This document shows positions 1 to 12,400 of a DNA stretch of 64,000 nucleotides, piece after piece. Below the pieces are notes generated by a model. It was not told where the DNA came from. It searched no databases and saw nothing but the letters and a program-made list of their open reading frames with translations. The DNA lies in assembly GCF_023101765.2 (NCBI RefSeq), contig NC_064239.1:3038001-3102000 (forward strand), written 5' to 3'. Numbering within the stretch: position 1 is the first letter of the stretch; every line of letters starts with the position of its first letter. The translations under genes and the position numbers were made by a program. The DNA comes from Spodoptera frugiperda (Eukaryota; Arthropoda; Insecta; Lepidoptera; Noctuidae).

Positions 1-122
1 ACTAAGTGCTGTTTATCTCAAATGGGATTCACTATGAATCCATAGCAGGATTTACATAATTAATTACATACTTTCATACATATTAGTGTTATTAAGACCA
101 GTGTTGCATTCATAATTTCCAG

Positions 123-3100
123 ATGACTTCAAACCGGCGTCAGTGGACGTTAACAAAATGGCGACCGTGGATGTTGGAACAAATAATCAAGTCACAGTTA
201 CTGTACCACATTTGGGTAAGTAGTCATTATTTATGTATACCTTTAGGTCATGGTATCATCTATCCATATTACATTATTATGAAAATATCTATTGATCTAT
301 ATAGCGCATAACTCCCAAACGACTGTACCAAATGTATATGATAGTATATACTTTTTGTCTTGTTAGTTATTCTGAGTACAAAGTTTCTTACAACTCAACA
401 ATTAGATTTTATGGTTCAATAATGAAAGGGTAAAATATTTGGGTAGTGATAACCCTGACAAAATAAAACTACACTATTAATTTGCCACCAGACTACTCAA
501 AGCATGGTGCTTAAGACAGTTAAAAATTAAAAATGTGTAGACTATGTCAACCATTTAAAAAACCGTAAATACTGTAATTGACATAATGTAACATTTTAAA
601 ATAATCTAATTCTCTTTGTGCAGATTCTGACTAAGAAAAACAGACTAAATGCTACTTGGCCGGTTTTTTCCTATCAATTAATTATGAGTATTCCTTGATC
701 TATCTTTTCTCTTCCGGGAATAAAAGGAATGCTCAATCATACTTTAACTATTTAGGAATTTCCCTGCAACATTTTTGGGTTTTTCATACTAGTCAGTAGG
801 TTTTCATTGTAATTTGTACTTCTAACAGGAAAATTAAAGTGTTTGTAAAGCAATTTTATTTGTCTAATAGACAAATGGGAGAAGCCTTTGCCCTGCAGTG
901 GGACAACCATGCTAATAAAAAAAATGCATAAATAAATCTTTACAAGAAGTTCCGAATAACTAAACATAATTAAAATTCGATTAAGGTATATTGTATGCAA
1001 TTGAGTGTGATAATAATTAAAAAAAAAAACTTGAACTAATGTTTCTTAAAACTGCATACAGAATCAGACCTTGAAGAATCAGCAGCATACTTTCCTTCGT
1101 TAATTTTCGGACACATACAATGTATATAATTATAATATGTTTTTAGGATATTCCAATATATTAACCAATTCGTTTGTTCCCTACAGATGGCGCGGGCGTA
1201 CCTCAGACAATTTTCAAAGGCAACCAGAGGCCTTACACCAAGGACTGCGTGCTCATTATAGATAGAGTTACCGGCGAGATTACTCTGGAGAAGCTCTCTA
1301 GTAATATACAAGTCAAAAAGACTAGGTTAGTATTTTTTTTAAATATATTTTTTAGAACAAGTAACCTCATCACCCGATGGTATGCACCCGAAGCTGTTGG
1401 ACACCAACAAGAGTAGTTATAAGTGCATTGTTGGCCTGACCAGGTTTGAGGATTGTGGATTAATTTAGCCTGGTATTATGTTTATGGGCTTAACCCCTAT
1501 AATTTATGAATGGGAGTCATAACATGACTGGTGAAAAGTGCATGGTACAGGTATAATGTGCACGTCTGGTTGCATAAAAGTCCTGTTATTAGCGTAGATA
1601 TGTGTATTTCAATATGTCGAAACAATTTACTAGACCAAGATTCTAATTGAAGATTTTACCATCGGAAATACCACGTTAGTTCCACTTATCTGTTTGTTAC
1701 ACACGTCATAGATATTCAGTTAGAAGGCACATGCCAAATAAATGAATCACTTCACTTTCTCTTGAAAGAAAAAAAAGAAAAACTGTTATGCAATGAGACA
1801 GAATAAGGTACCGTTACGTTACCTCATTGATCTCGTGGTTCACGAACTGCTTAGCGAGAGATTCGAAGTTTTAGAATCTCCAGAAAACAAATCTTTAGAT
1901 TTTGTTATCAAATATCATCTTAAACTAATGCTACTTTTGAATTCATTAGACTTATTTTTTCCCTTTTACAAGTGTTTTTGCGCTAAGTGGTAGGTATTTT
2001 ATTTTTGATATTTAAGTGTCAAAGAAATGTCTGTTATCTAGAAGCCCTAATAAAATATGTTATGTGTATTTCCAGGCAAGAAACGACTCAGAAGCCGCGC
2101 CCCCTGACGCCCGTAACGACAGAGTTGTTCACGAACACGACGCAGCGCTCCACGTCGCGTACGCGCGTCGCAACCAATAGACGTAGTAACACTAATGCAG
2201 GTTAGAATTAACCTTTTTTTTTGTAACAAAATACACCTTAGAGGAGATAGACGAGGCAGTATGGGAGTCTTATTTCAGTAAAACAATATTGGTGGGCTCC
2301 ATAAGTGGCACTGGATCCTCTAATTCTATTCACTGCGGTATTCTTATAGTGCAACGCCATAACCTATCAAACCTTTACCCATGGCCCGTCATAATGTGGC
2401 CAACAAATAATAACACTTACTGGCGCACTCAGAGATATTTAATGATTACGTAAACTGTTCCTTAGTCAATATTTTGTTGACGATTAATAAGTCTGAGTAC
2501 GGCAGTGACGGCAGTTTTATTAGTTTGTCCGATTTTAGTGATGTTGATATATTTTGGTAGTTTCTTTTATCGACTATCTTTATTAAAGCAATATTTTCGT
2601 TACACAGTACCTGGAACAGCCCAGCCGAACAACGCGGCTCGGTTTAACGGCGCGGGCAACATGGCCAAGCCGCCCACACTGGTCCGCTCGCCGCCGCGGC
2701 AGAAGACCTCACCTCCACAGGCAGCGCCGTAAGTTTTATACCATATTATTGTCTTTTTTTGGAGTAATATGTATAGGTACAAGAAAATAATGTTAATGGG
2801 TCAATAACAATCTTTTGTTCTAGTAACAAGGTATTACATACACTAACTTTTTCTTTCAAAGTTTATAAATATGCGCTATCTAAACATCTGTCTGCCCATA
2901 TTTTATTTCGGTTTGAATATTTTCGTACCAAATATAACTGAACAATATCATGTATATATCTGTGGTTGCATGTTCTTATGAATAATGATGATGAGATGAA
3001 GAATACGGTCTAAAATAGTATTATTTGTAACAGTTGGTCAGGCGGTGGCAATAGTACGCTGGCGTCGCTACCGATGATAGGCCTGGACGACGCGCTGTCG

Positions 3101-4210
3101 GGCCCGGGTGGTCCCCCCGCGGCCGCGCCCCCCGCGCCCCCTGCGCCCCCGCCGCAGTACGCGCGCGGCTACGAGCGGGCGGCGCCCGCCCCCGCGCCCG
3201 CGCCCGCGCCCCCGCCCGACCGCCCGCACCACAACACTACCGCCGCATACCAACCTCCGCCCACACACCACCAGGTAAACTAATATTACATTAACTGTAA
3301 AAAAAAACTTTCCCAATTCAATATACATTCTTCAAAGAGATTCGGCCATATTTACTCTATAAATCGAGCCAATGACTTTATTAAAAGGTCGACATTACAC
3401 AAATATGTCTTTATTTTATAGTCTTTGTCTTGTGTATCTTGTGTATAAGTTAAAAAGCGACGCAATGGTTTAGAAAAACAATACCGTTTGTTTTAAAATC
3501 AGTATACTTACACACACATTAACTTATAATAATAATCTGTGAAATATAATATCTCACTTATAATCTGCTTTCACAGCCTCAGCAACAAGAAGACAGTTCT
3601 TCAAGTTCATCGAGTGAGAGTGGCAGTGACTCTGACAGTGGAAGTGATAGTGATGACAACGATTCCAGCGCTCACCACCCTATACCCAACGGTATGTACA
3701 ATTCAACATTACTCTTGTAGCTTTAGAAATAAGATTGTAATTTGCATATTCAGTTGACAGTAGTAGAAATGCTACTTTGTTGGTGTATTTACAATAAGAT
3801 TGTTTTGGAGAAGCATTATGGTTGTATTAGACAGTTGCAAATTCACATCAAATCACTTTAATGCATCCATAGTGTACAGTATGATCTACAATTTTATACA
3901 GTAAAATGTTCAAACTATGGCCCTTTTGGTTACCTAATCTTCTTCTTAACATAGCTTTATCAAAATAGATATGAATAGGTGTTACAAACTCGAGAACGAC
4001 TCCGTCAAATTTGAATATGCTCTCCATACTTTGTATCAAATTCACTCGGAGAGTCGAAGAATAGAACCACTGAGAAGCCAAGCCATGAAAGCAGTAGTTT
4101 TAATTTAATTTGTTTATTTCTCAGGTAACGCGCCCCCCAACCCTGCGTTACCGGCGGACGTGCTGAACGATGATCTCTGCCTGTCCGAATCCGGCAGCGA
4201 CTCCGACTGA
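123..4210 (+). CDS. Eaf: ELL-associated factor (Eaf), 5'-partial, seven coding exons visible
   Basis: Eaf binds the elongation factor ELL and works with the super elongation complex in the nucleus to stimulate RNA polymerase II elongation. Coding exons: 123-215, 1187-1325, 2076-2200, 2608-2728, 3034-3274, 3577-3691, 4125-4210 (stop TGA 4208-4210). All have AG/GT borders and the phases join without a break (920 coding nt). The first two exons carry the conserved EAF N-terminal domain: [18 protein letters not shown], then [16 protein letters not shown] and [16 protein letters not shown]. Exon 3034-3274 is extremely GC-rich and encodes a Pro/Ala low-complexity stretch. Exon 3577-3691 encodes a Ser/Asp/Glu tract typical of the EAF transactivation region, and the protein ends in an acidic SGSDSD tail. 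The first visible exon starts in phase 1 after a TTTCCAG acceptor, so the initiator exon lies upstream of the window. Family assignment is very secure. Confidence 0.95.
2228..2345 (+). repeat. LINE-derived repeat fragment in Eaf intron 3
   Basis: TATTTCAGTAAAACAATATT, GGTGGGCTCCATAAGTGGCA and TGGATCCTCTAATTC match the block order seen at 36720-36800. Diverged and short. Confidence 0.4.
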
Positions 4211-6239
4211 CCTCACGACAAACGTTTATTTCATAGGGTTTGGGTGTTTTTAATTTTAAACGTTACTCTACTCACCCTCGAACAGATTTCTTCTCAAACT
4301 GGCAAGCATACAATACTAAAACATGGAGCAATAAGTAAACTGAGTCTTATTACTTTATAATTGAGGTTCTATTTTGTGTGACTGCATGTTTTGTGGTGGA
4401 ATACAGTCTACTTTGAGAGTAGACAGCAATAAATTGTTTGCATGGAGTACAGGAAGCGGTTGGTATCAACATTATCTTGAATTTGCTTCCTTTGTTACTG
4501 TGAACTGTATAAAAATGATATTATTTTAACTTTGAAGGACATATGAGCAGATGTTCTGTAATACTCGGCATGAAACATGGCAAGACTATGTTGTGGTAGG
4601 GTTAAGTTCGTGCATTGTGTATTTCTCATTACTTCTCACTTTAACTTTTAACTCAATCTTTTTCTTATGTTCACTTTCTTCCAAGTAGATATGTTTTAAA
4701 CTAAATTACGGCTACTTAGCTATTAGCTATAAAATAACACAGTGCGCAAACTTCCATCGACCACGACAAACTGTTGCCATGTTCCGTGCCGGGCACTATC
4801 AGTCTGCATAATGATTGCTTACTCCAATGTTACATGATGACTTGCCATGGTTTGAAATATTTTTGTATAAGAGATGGTACATTAAAGTATAATATTTTTT
4901 GTCAGATTTATTTTATTCATAATCTTTAAGTAAAATAAACTTAATTATTATGTATTGTTGACATAATTAAAGATAATCGTAACGTGCCTCATAATGAACA
5001 TAGATATTTTTTATTTTATGCCAATATTTGTAAAATCTAGGTTAAGTAAGTACGTAATGATTGGTAATGATGTTTTATCGCGATGTTCATTTATTTAAAT
5101 TTAGTTAATGTCTAAAAATTGCAATAATCTTTTGTACAGGAAGATTGGAAGAAAAATATTGTAATATAAAGATGAACATGATAGTTTGTCGAGATATATA
5201 AATAATATGTACATAGAGATGAGAGAACTTAATTATATTATATAGGGTTGTTGTGGTTATTAACTCACAGAACCTGAAATTGTGTGCCTTCAGCAAACTA
5301 CATTGCTAATTTATTTTGGATCATTACGTCGTCTGATATTGACAGACGTTACCTACCCAATTATGTCCACATGCTCTTTTTACTTATGAGAATATAAACA
5401 AAACTGAAAAGAAACAAGTTTATTATTTTATGCAACCCTTTACCCTGTTTGTGTGTTAAACCTCTAGAAAAAACTGAGCAATCAATCAAAATTCAATGTA
5501 ATGCAGTAAATGCAGTCTTTAATATTACGCTGTATCATCACACTAACATCACCCATTAGTTATCTTGTAATAGGCCAATGCTGTAATTTAATTGCAATAA
5601 GTTATTATTGACATATACGGGAGCCTCGAAATATTTGAAGCCCGGAAAAGTCCGAATAAAACTACCCATCTCAGAAATTAAACCCGTGATCTTATTAAGC
5701 GAAATAGATTAGTTGCTTTGTGGCTAAACAGTGTGGCCCCAGGTTGTTTTTGAATGACGGGTCGTGCGACTCTGATAAAGTGACGTAAAAAATCCGTTAA
5801 ATTAATAGAAAGTATCAATAATTCTCTCGTTTTTGTCCAAAACCGAAAGAACAGGGTGCCAAAGTGCGATTCTAACCGAACTGAAAATTAATCATCAGCC
5901 GGACGAACTACATCCAATTACTGAACAAAGGCCTGTGTTAGTCCTCAGGTGCTGCGGGTGTCTGAGGACGGTATTGATCGCTTAGATACCATCAGGTGAT
6001 CCGTCTGCTTGTTTGCCTCCTATCCCATAAAAATAAGTTATTAGTCAAATAGTAAAAACGTGCAAAAGGCTCAGAAGTCTGGTAAGAAATTTGTTTAGTT
6101 AGGAGTAAAGTATTTATTAGAAGATAAAATAATTTTTAGAATTGAATTTTTATTGTTTATTTTTGGATATTTCGATTATTGATAACCAACTATTTTCGTT
6201 GGTCTATAACTCTATTATCTCTATTTTTTAATCTATGCA
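4211..6239 (+). other. Eaf 3' UTR followed by intergenic DNA
   Basis: There is no coding signal between the Eaf stop codon and the next gene. AATAAA hexamers at 4428-4433 and 4934-4939 are candidate polyadenylation signals; which one is used cannot be decided from sequence. The part beyond about 5000 is AT-rich. It contains a LINE-like scrap near 5895-5945 (ACTGAACAAAGGCCTG) and a SINE fragment at about 5940-6035. Confidence 0.6.
5940..6035 (-). repeat. Lepidopteran SINE fragment (GGCAAACGAGCAGACGGATCACC family)
   Basis: Read on the minus strand this resembles the better-preserved copy at about 33753-33920 (+): the TGATCCGTCTGCTTGTTTGC block followed by a CCCATAAAAATAA end. The same family contributes fragments at 11528-11640 and 50290-50480. 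The copy is truncated and diverged. Family recognition is from memory of lepidopteran genomes plus similarity within the window. Confidence 0.55.
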
Positions 6240-6459
6240 ACCATGCTGCCTGTCATTGTCAAACTGTCAACTTGGAGCTGTCAGTTTCGGGGAAATAAAG
6301 TCAGCGCTTCGCATTTCGTGTTACTGTTCTTTATCAATTTGTTTGAGTAATTGTTTACGTGACTGCAAAATATAACAGAGACACGCTTTAGGACAAAATC
6401 ATAAGTAAATCAATAATTAAGAATATCATGTTGTGAGTATATCTTAGTGTTCGTTACAA
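6240..6459 (+). promoter_or_regulatory. Probable promoter/5' UTR of the Saf6 gene
   Basis: This 220-bp stretch lies directly before the Saf6 start codon. It contains several TGTCA/TGACA-type repeats (CTGTCATTGTCAAACTGTCAA). A two-codon upstream ORF (ATG TTG TGA, 6428-6436) precedes the main ATG. An in-frame TAG at 6445-6447 closes the Saf6 frame upstream, supporting the chosen start. The transcription start cannot be placed; the promoter role is inferred from position. Confidence 0.35.
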
Positions 6460-9400
6460 ATGAAAATGTCTAACTCACTTTCGAGTAATAAAAGTCACTC
6501 GAAAAAGGCGAATAGTAGCAGAGAACGTGATAGAAACAAATCGGTGGCATCAGAATCTGGGGGCTCCAGTCAGTGCGACACTCCTCCGCTCAACGAAAAG
6601 GTAAAACATTGGTGTTGTTGAGGTTATTACTATAATAACATGTAAGCTCTTTAATTGGCGCCTGTTTTGCGAGTTTTAACTCTATAGCACAAAGGCCTTG
6701 TTCTGCGCAGAGGTGTGTATGCCTGTGCGCATATTTGAGGTTTAAAAAAGGAATTTTCTAATTTTGAAATATATATCAAATATTTTTCACAAAATTAATA
6801 TTATCTATATTATTTTTAGGATGGAAACACGTCACAAGGAAGGTTTGCGGGTATCAGCCCCGAGTCAGTTGTTTGTATGGCGGAGCAGGCTGGCCATGAA
6901 GTCAGTACTGAGGCCATCACCAACTTGGCTGAGGATGTTAGCTACAAACTCAGACAAACTATTAGTGTAAGGACCCAATTTTTAGTACTTATTAAACTAC
7001 CTACTCATTTAGACTTTAAGTCATCATGTTATAATAGCTAGTAACTTCTCTAAAAAAGAAATAAAGAAAAGAGATGAATTCCAATTTCAACATTCCATAC
7101 AATCTTAAAACCTTCAACTACTCACTTACACAACCCGGAGCTGCGGACTTACCAGGCTCCGGCTTTAAAAGCAATAATAGGAATAGGTGGTTTTTAGTCA
7201 GTAAATCTATTAGTTCAGTCAAACACTCCCTTTGCCTCTCCCAAGGCTGAAAAAGCAATTGGATGACTTTCCCTCTCTTAAAAATAAAATGCTACTCTCT
7301 TACAGCATATTTCTTTTTAGCAAAACATCTCCAACTGATTATTTAGACATTAATGTATTGCATAAACATGGGTACCAACTTTCATTAAAAGCAGTTCAGT
7401 AATTTCCATAAACAAGGACTTCTAAATACTAAAAAATGAATTTATTTGCAATTTTTGTGTGTTAGCAATGAAGTAATAAAATTGTACTGTTATAATAACA
7501 ACAGAACTAAAGTAAAAATGTTAATTCTGCCAGTTTTATCTTTAAAAAGTTTCTGTTATAAAAATACACAAAAAGCCACTAAAATAAAATGATAATTTGA
7601 GCATATACATATAGTTTCAACATTTTAAATGAATCAAATACATATTAATTTTATTTTGCTTGTCATTCAAGAACTTTCCCTTAACCCATAACAATATGTA
7701 ATCTCAGTTAATTAAATATAACATGTATCCTTTACTAGACATTTAATTTAATCGTCTCATACAATTCACCCATTATTAATTACAGGTCTTTCATTGTATG
7801 TTTTTCCAGTAAAAAAGTAGTTTTTTGTAAAATTATTATTAAACTTAATCAACCAATGTGGCAGTCTAGAAATATTCCCTAATAACTGCATTGCCTTCAT
7901 TCCATGGTTACTAACTTACTACATAACAGCTAACTCATAACAAATTATTTTAATTTCTAGTCCTTAGCACTACAAAGTTCAATGATGAAGAAAACAACGG
8001 TGGACAGCTGGGATGCTAACACTGTGTTCATGTTGTCCGACACCAGCCCTGTAGTGGGCTCGTGCATCACTCAGTACGTACCTTTAGGCGAAGAGAAACT
8101 TTGCGTACCACTTGTAAGTATTTTTGTTTATTTTACACTTTATAAAACAACGTCACGCCTTTTACCCCCGAAAGGGTAGGCAGAGGTGCACATTACGGCA
8201 TGTAATGCTGCTATACAATGTACATTCACTTTTCACCAATTGTGTTATAAGTCCCATATAATAGAGGGTGAGCCTATTGCCATATACTGGGCACAATTTC
8301 AGACTCTGTGTTACTACTGAGTACATTTTCGACCAATGATGCAGTTTACAGTTTATGTATAGACTATACATGTACATGGTGGACTTAATGCCAGACAGCT
8401 ATCTGCCAGTCAACCGTAGTATTGTGCGCTATACTTGTACTTATTTATTTCCCATGATGTAATTTTAATATCAAAATGTATGTGTATGTATTGTGATTTA
8501 TCTAATTATTGTATTAACTTTGTAATGGTAAAATTACAATAATTTTCTTTAATTTTTATCCATTATATCCTTAATATTACTTTCTTAAAAAATACATATC
8601 AACTAACTACAACAAAACTTTCTTTAAAATTCCAGGACACCTTATTAAATGTGACAGAGTTTGCGTTGACACCGCAGAGTTACGTATACAGTTCGGAAGC
8701 CACGGTGTCAGTGGAATGGATCACGGATGACAAGAGTCTCAATAACTCAAGTAATATCAGTGTTAGCCTGCAGAATTATTATACCAAAGTTGCTAGAGGT
8801 GTGTATCACTTTAAATTTATCAAATTATTACTTACTATGACTATTTCTTATAGGTATCTTTTTTACAATAGGTCAATCTACTCCTTTCTATGAACTTTTT
8901 GTTAGATTTTCAACTTTACTGTTTTGATATAAAGTCGGAAATCCAATGGATTTTAAGATGCATTGGTTCATTTAGTACATTCAATATGCCATGCTCTTAT
9001 AGATTGTCTTATCACTTGTTGTAAAACTTTTCCATGATTGCTTTCCACTACATAACAATTAATTGAAACATCGCGCCTTTGAACACCCGATGGAGATTGG
9101 TCGACGTTTGCAATTTTACACACACACTTTTACCAGTAATGAGTAATGTGTCCCAAGTACAGTAAAGTGATCCGGAGCTGCGGACTACCTAGCGGGTTTA
9201 CCGGGGCTCCGGCTCAGCAGGAGTAGGAACGGGGTGGTATTTAGTCAGTAAGAGTCTGACATTTCCTCTCGCCTCGCCCAAGGCGAGAGAAGTCATTGGA
9301 TGATTACCCCCTCAAAAAAAAAAAGTACAGTAAAGTAGAGTAATGCGTTATTCGCATTACGCTAGTATTTTATAGTCAAGTAGCGAGTATTTAGTAGCTC

Positions 9401-12400
9401 TCTCTCGCTTCGATTTTGGGACAGAAGCGAGAAAGGGCTAATATGTACTTCGCTACTGGATTAAAATACTAGCGTAGTGTGAACAAGGCATAATAGAGAG
9501 TAGAATAAAGTAGAGTACAACCAATAGTTTTGCATGCCGAAAAGAGTTGGCGATGTTTGAGATTACATTATTTTTTATACTGTTACCTATAATTATGTAC
9601 TATACTTCGTGCAAAGAGACGTTGTTATTCTTATTCTAATCACTACATAGTATAAAACAAAGTCGCTATTTTTGTCTGTTTGTTTGTATGCTTAAATCTT
9701 TAAAATTACGCAACGGATTTTGATGCGGTTTTTTGTAATAGGTAGAGTGATTCAAGAGGAAGGTTTATATGTATAATACAGGCATAATATATCACCAATG
9801 CACCCATGCGAAGCTGGGGCGGGTCGCTAGTAAATAATATTATACAAATTGTTTTAAAGTATCTCACTAACAACACATTTCATTACCTTTACAGCAATAT
9901 TAAATCTCCGTAAGAAGCCTAAGGAATTAGCAGTGGAAGACCTAACAACGAATACTAGGATCGGTCCCATATTCCCAAACCTCTTCAACTTGGCCGTACT
10001 AGTACTGAATGATGACAATCTGAATGCACTTAACGTCCCGGCTAAGAAACCGCTACAGTCTAATGTATTGGACATGGTCGATGCGCTGTGTTCCAATCCT
10101 TGTAGTTTGGACACGAATATTCAGCAACAGGTGAGCTTTTTTCATAATAGAAAGAAAAAAACTATTTGCTATTGCAAATAAACTATTTGCACCGATTACA
10201 AAAATAATAAACATACATAATTGATAAAATAAAAATAAAAGTATTCACGGCGCAAAAAGGCCAGTACTCAGCTAAAATGCCGTGACCCGAGCGCGATAGC
10301 TCGAGCCGCGGCGCTGATTTTCAGTACTGGCCCGACGTTATAATATAAAATAAAATAAATAAATACTTCGACAAATAAATGTAATGACACTAGTATTTAT
10401 AAATGTGAAAGCTTGTTTGTTTGAAATTGTTTGTTTGTACGTTTGTCTGTCAATCACGCTGAATATCAACTCAATTAGTCAGTCTAATATTATATTCGTT
10501 AGTAAATATTCAACAATTTGGTCAACAGACGTTAAGCTACACTAGCGCCTCTAGTGGCGCGAACCCTTATTAAATCGATTCAAAACAAATTGCTTGCAAA
10601 GACGCAAAAATGTGTTACTATTGTCGCTTTGAAAAAAATAATAATTATTATTAATTTTTAATATTATTTTTTTCGTGTATTGTTTCAGTTTCAACGGTTA
10701 TTTCCAGTAATGGTATCAAATATATTAGGTAATGGTTCCTTAGCAGAGAAGATGGTCGCAATACTCACGAAAATCACAAGAACTTGGCCGTCGTTTATTA
10801 CAATAGGTAAGATTTATGTTAACATTGATAAATGATATTTATTTTGCAAGTTGGTTATAAGATAACACTTTTACACATCAATCTTTGAAATAATTAGATG
10901 AGAGACAGTACCTTACCTCTAGGATTTTCTTCTGTGTCATGGGTGCGTTTATAAAGTTAAATATTACATCTAAAGTTAAAACAATAATTCGTGAATGACA
11001 CAAAGAATAGCTGAAATACCTTAGGTGGATTAAATACTTGATTTTTTGTTTCTTTTGGCTATTAACTCCCAAGCATGGAGAAGTGGAGTGGCAAACTCCT
11101 TTCCTGTAGTAAAGGCTTATAGGCCTTTGGTGAGCTGAAACAATCCATTGCTGAACACTCACGGGCTATTGATAACCTGTGTACACTTTATTTCCAGGTA
11201 AAGGTATTCTATTCGACTACCTAGCACAGGGCACGAAGGAGCGCCTCACAGCACCGATGATAAAGTGCGTGATGGCGTTGGGCAGGCGAGCGCTCGTGGA
11301 GTGTCTGGCGGACCACCTCGACCATCTCGACGACTGCATACACGCGCCGCGCAGGAACCATCTACAGACGGACCTTAGGGAAACTATACTTGTGAGTCAA
11401 CTTTATGTATTTTTATTTACTGAATATTTAATTTCAAATCACCAGACAGTTTTCGTGTGATTCTGCACGAATGGTCTGGTTTGATCGAGTGCTTGCGTTA
11501 TGTCGAAATACGTAACCAAAGACCTAATTCCTCTGCCCACTTATAACCCCTCTGGTGTTGCGGGTATCGATTGACGGCGGCATGGTTTACCATTTGGCTA
11601 TTCGTCGACTCGTTTGCCACTCTATTCCTAAAAAAAAACAACGGATTGCTAGAATTCTACGTTTAAATCTCTCTTTGTGTCTGCTCATAAAACTTTTCAG
11701 TAAAAAGTTAAGTAATAATAACGTTTGTGTTCGCAGGACGTATCAACGTGCCTACTCAGATCTGAACCCACCACCTATCTGGAAGACTACGTGACTACTG
11801 ACTACACCCTGTATGAGATGCTGGGTGACTCGATATTACCAAGACGAATGATATTTCCTATCACAGGTATCACTTATTTCCATAGTTATTATTGTTTTTC
11901 TTGTTTGGGGTTTGATAGACACGTTTACAAGAAGCCCAATCCTTAGTCCTCGTCTCCTACCTTTCAGTTCCCCATTCCCGCAATCCCTCAATCCCGCAAT
12001 CCCCCAATCTCCCAATCCCTTGGTCTCCCAATATTGCAATCCCTCAATTCACCAATCTCCCAGTACCCAAATCCCCCAATACTTCAATCCCTCAATCCCC
12101 TAAACCCCCAATCCGCCAATCCCCCGATCCCCTAATCCCCCAAGTCCCTAAGCCCCACTTCATATCCCCCATTCTCCTTTCCCTAATCATCAAATCTCCA
12201 TTCCCAAAGGGCCAGTAGTGCACTCATGAATCTTCTGGTGTTGCGTATTTCCATGGATGATGGTGATTGAGGGATTGCGGGAGTGGTCCCACAATTCCTC
12301 AATCTCGCAATCCCTTTGTCTCCCAATATTGCAATCCCTCAATCCACCAAACCCCCAATCCCCAAATCCCCCAATACTTCAATCCCCCAATCCCCCAAGT

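Noticed and set aside
3068..3328. 86-codon Arg/Gly-rich frame on the minus strand
   Set aside because: It is the antisense shadow of the GC-rich Pro/Ala exon of Eaf.
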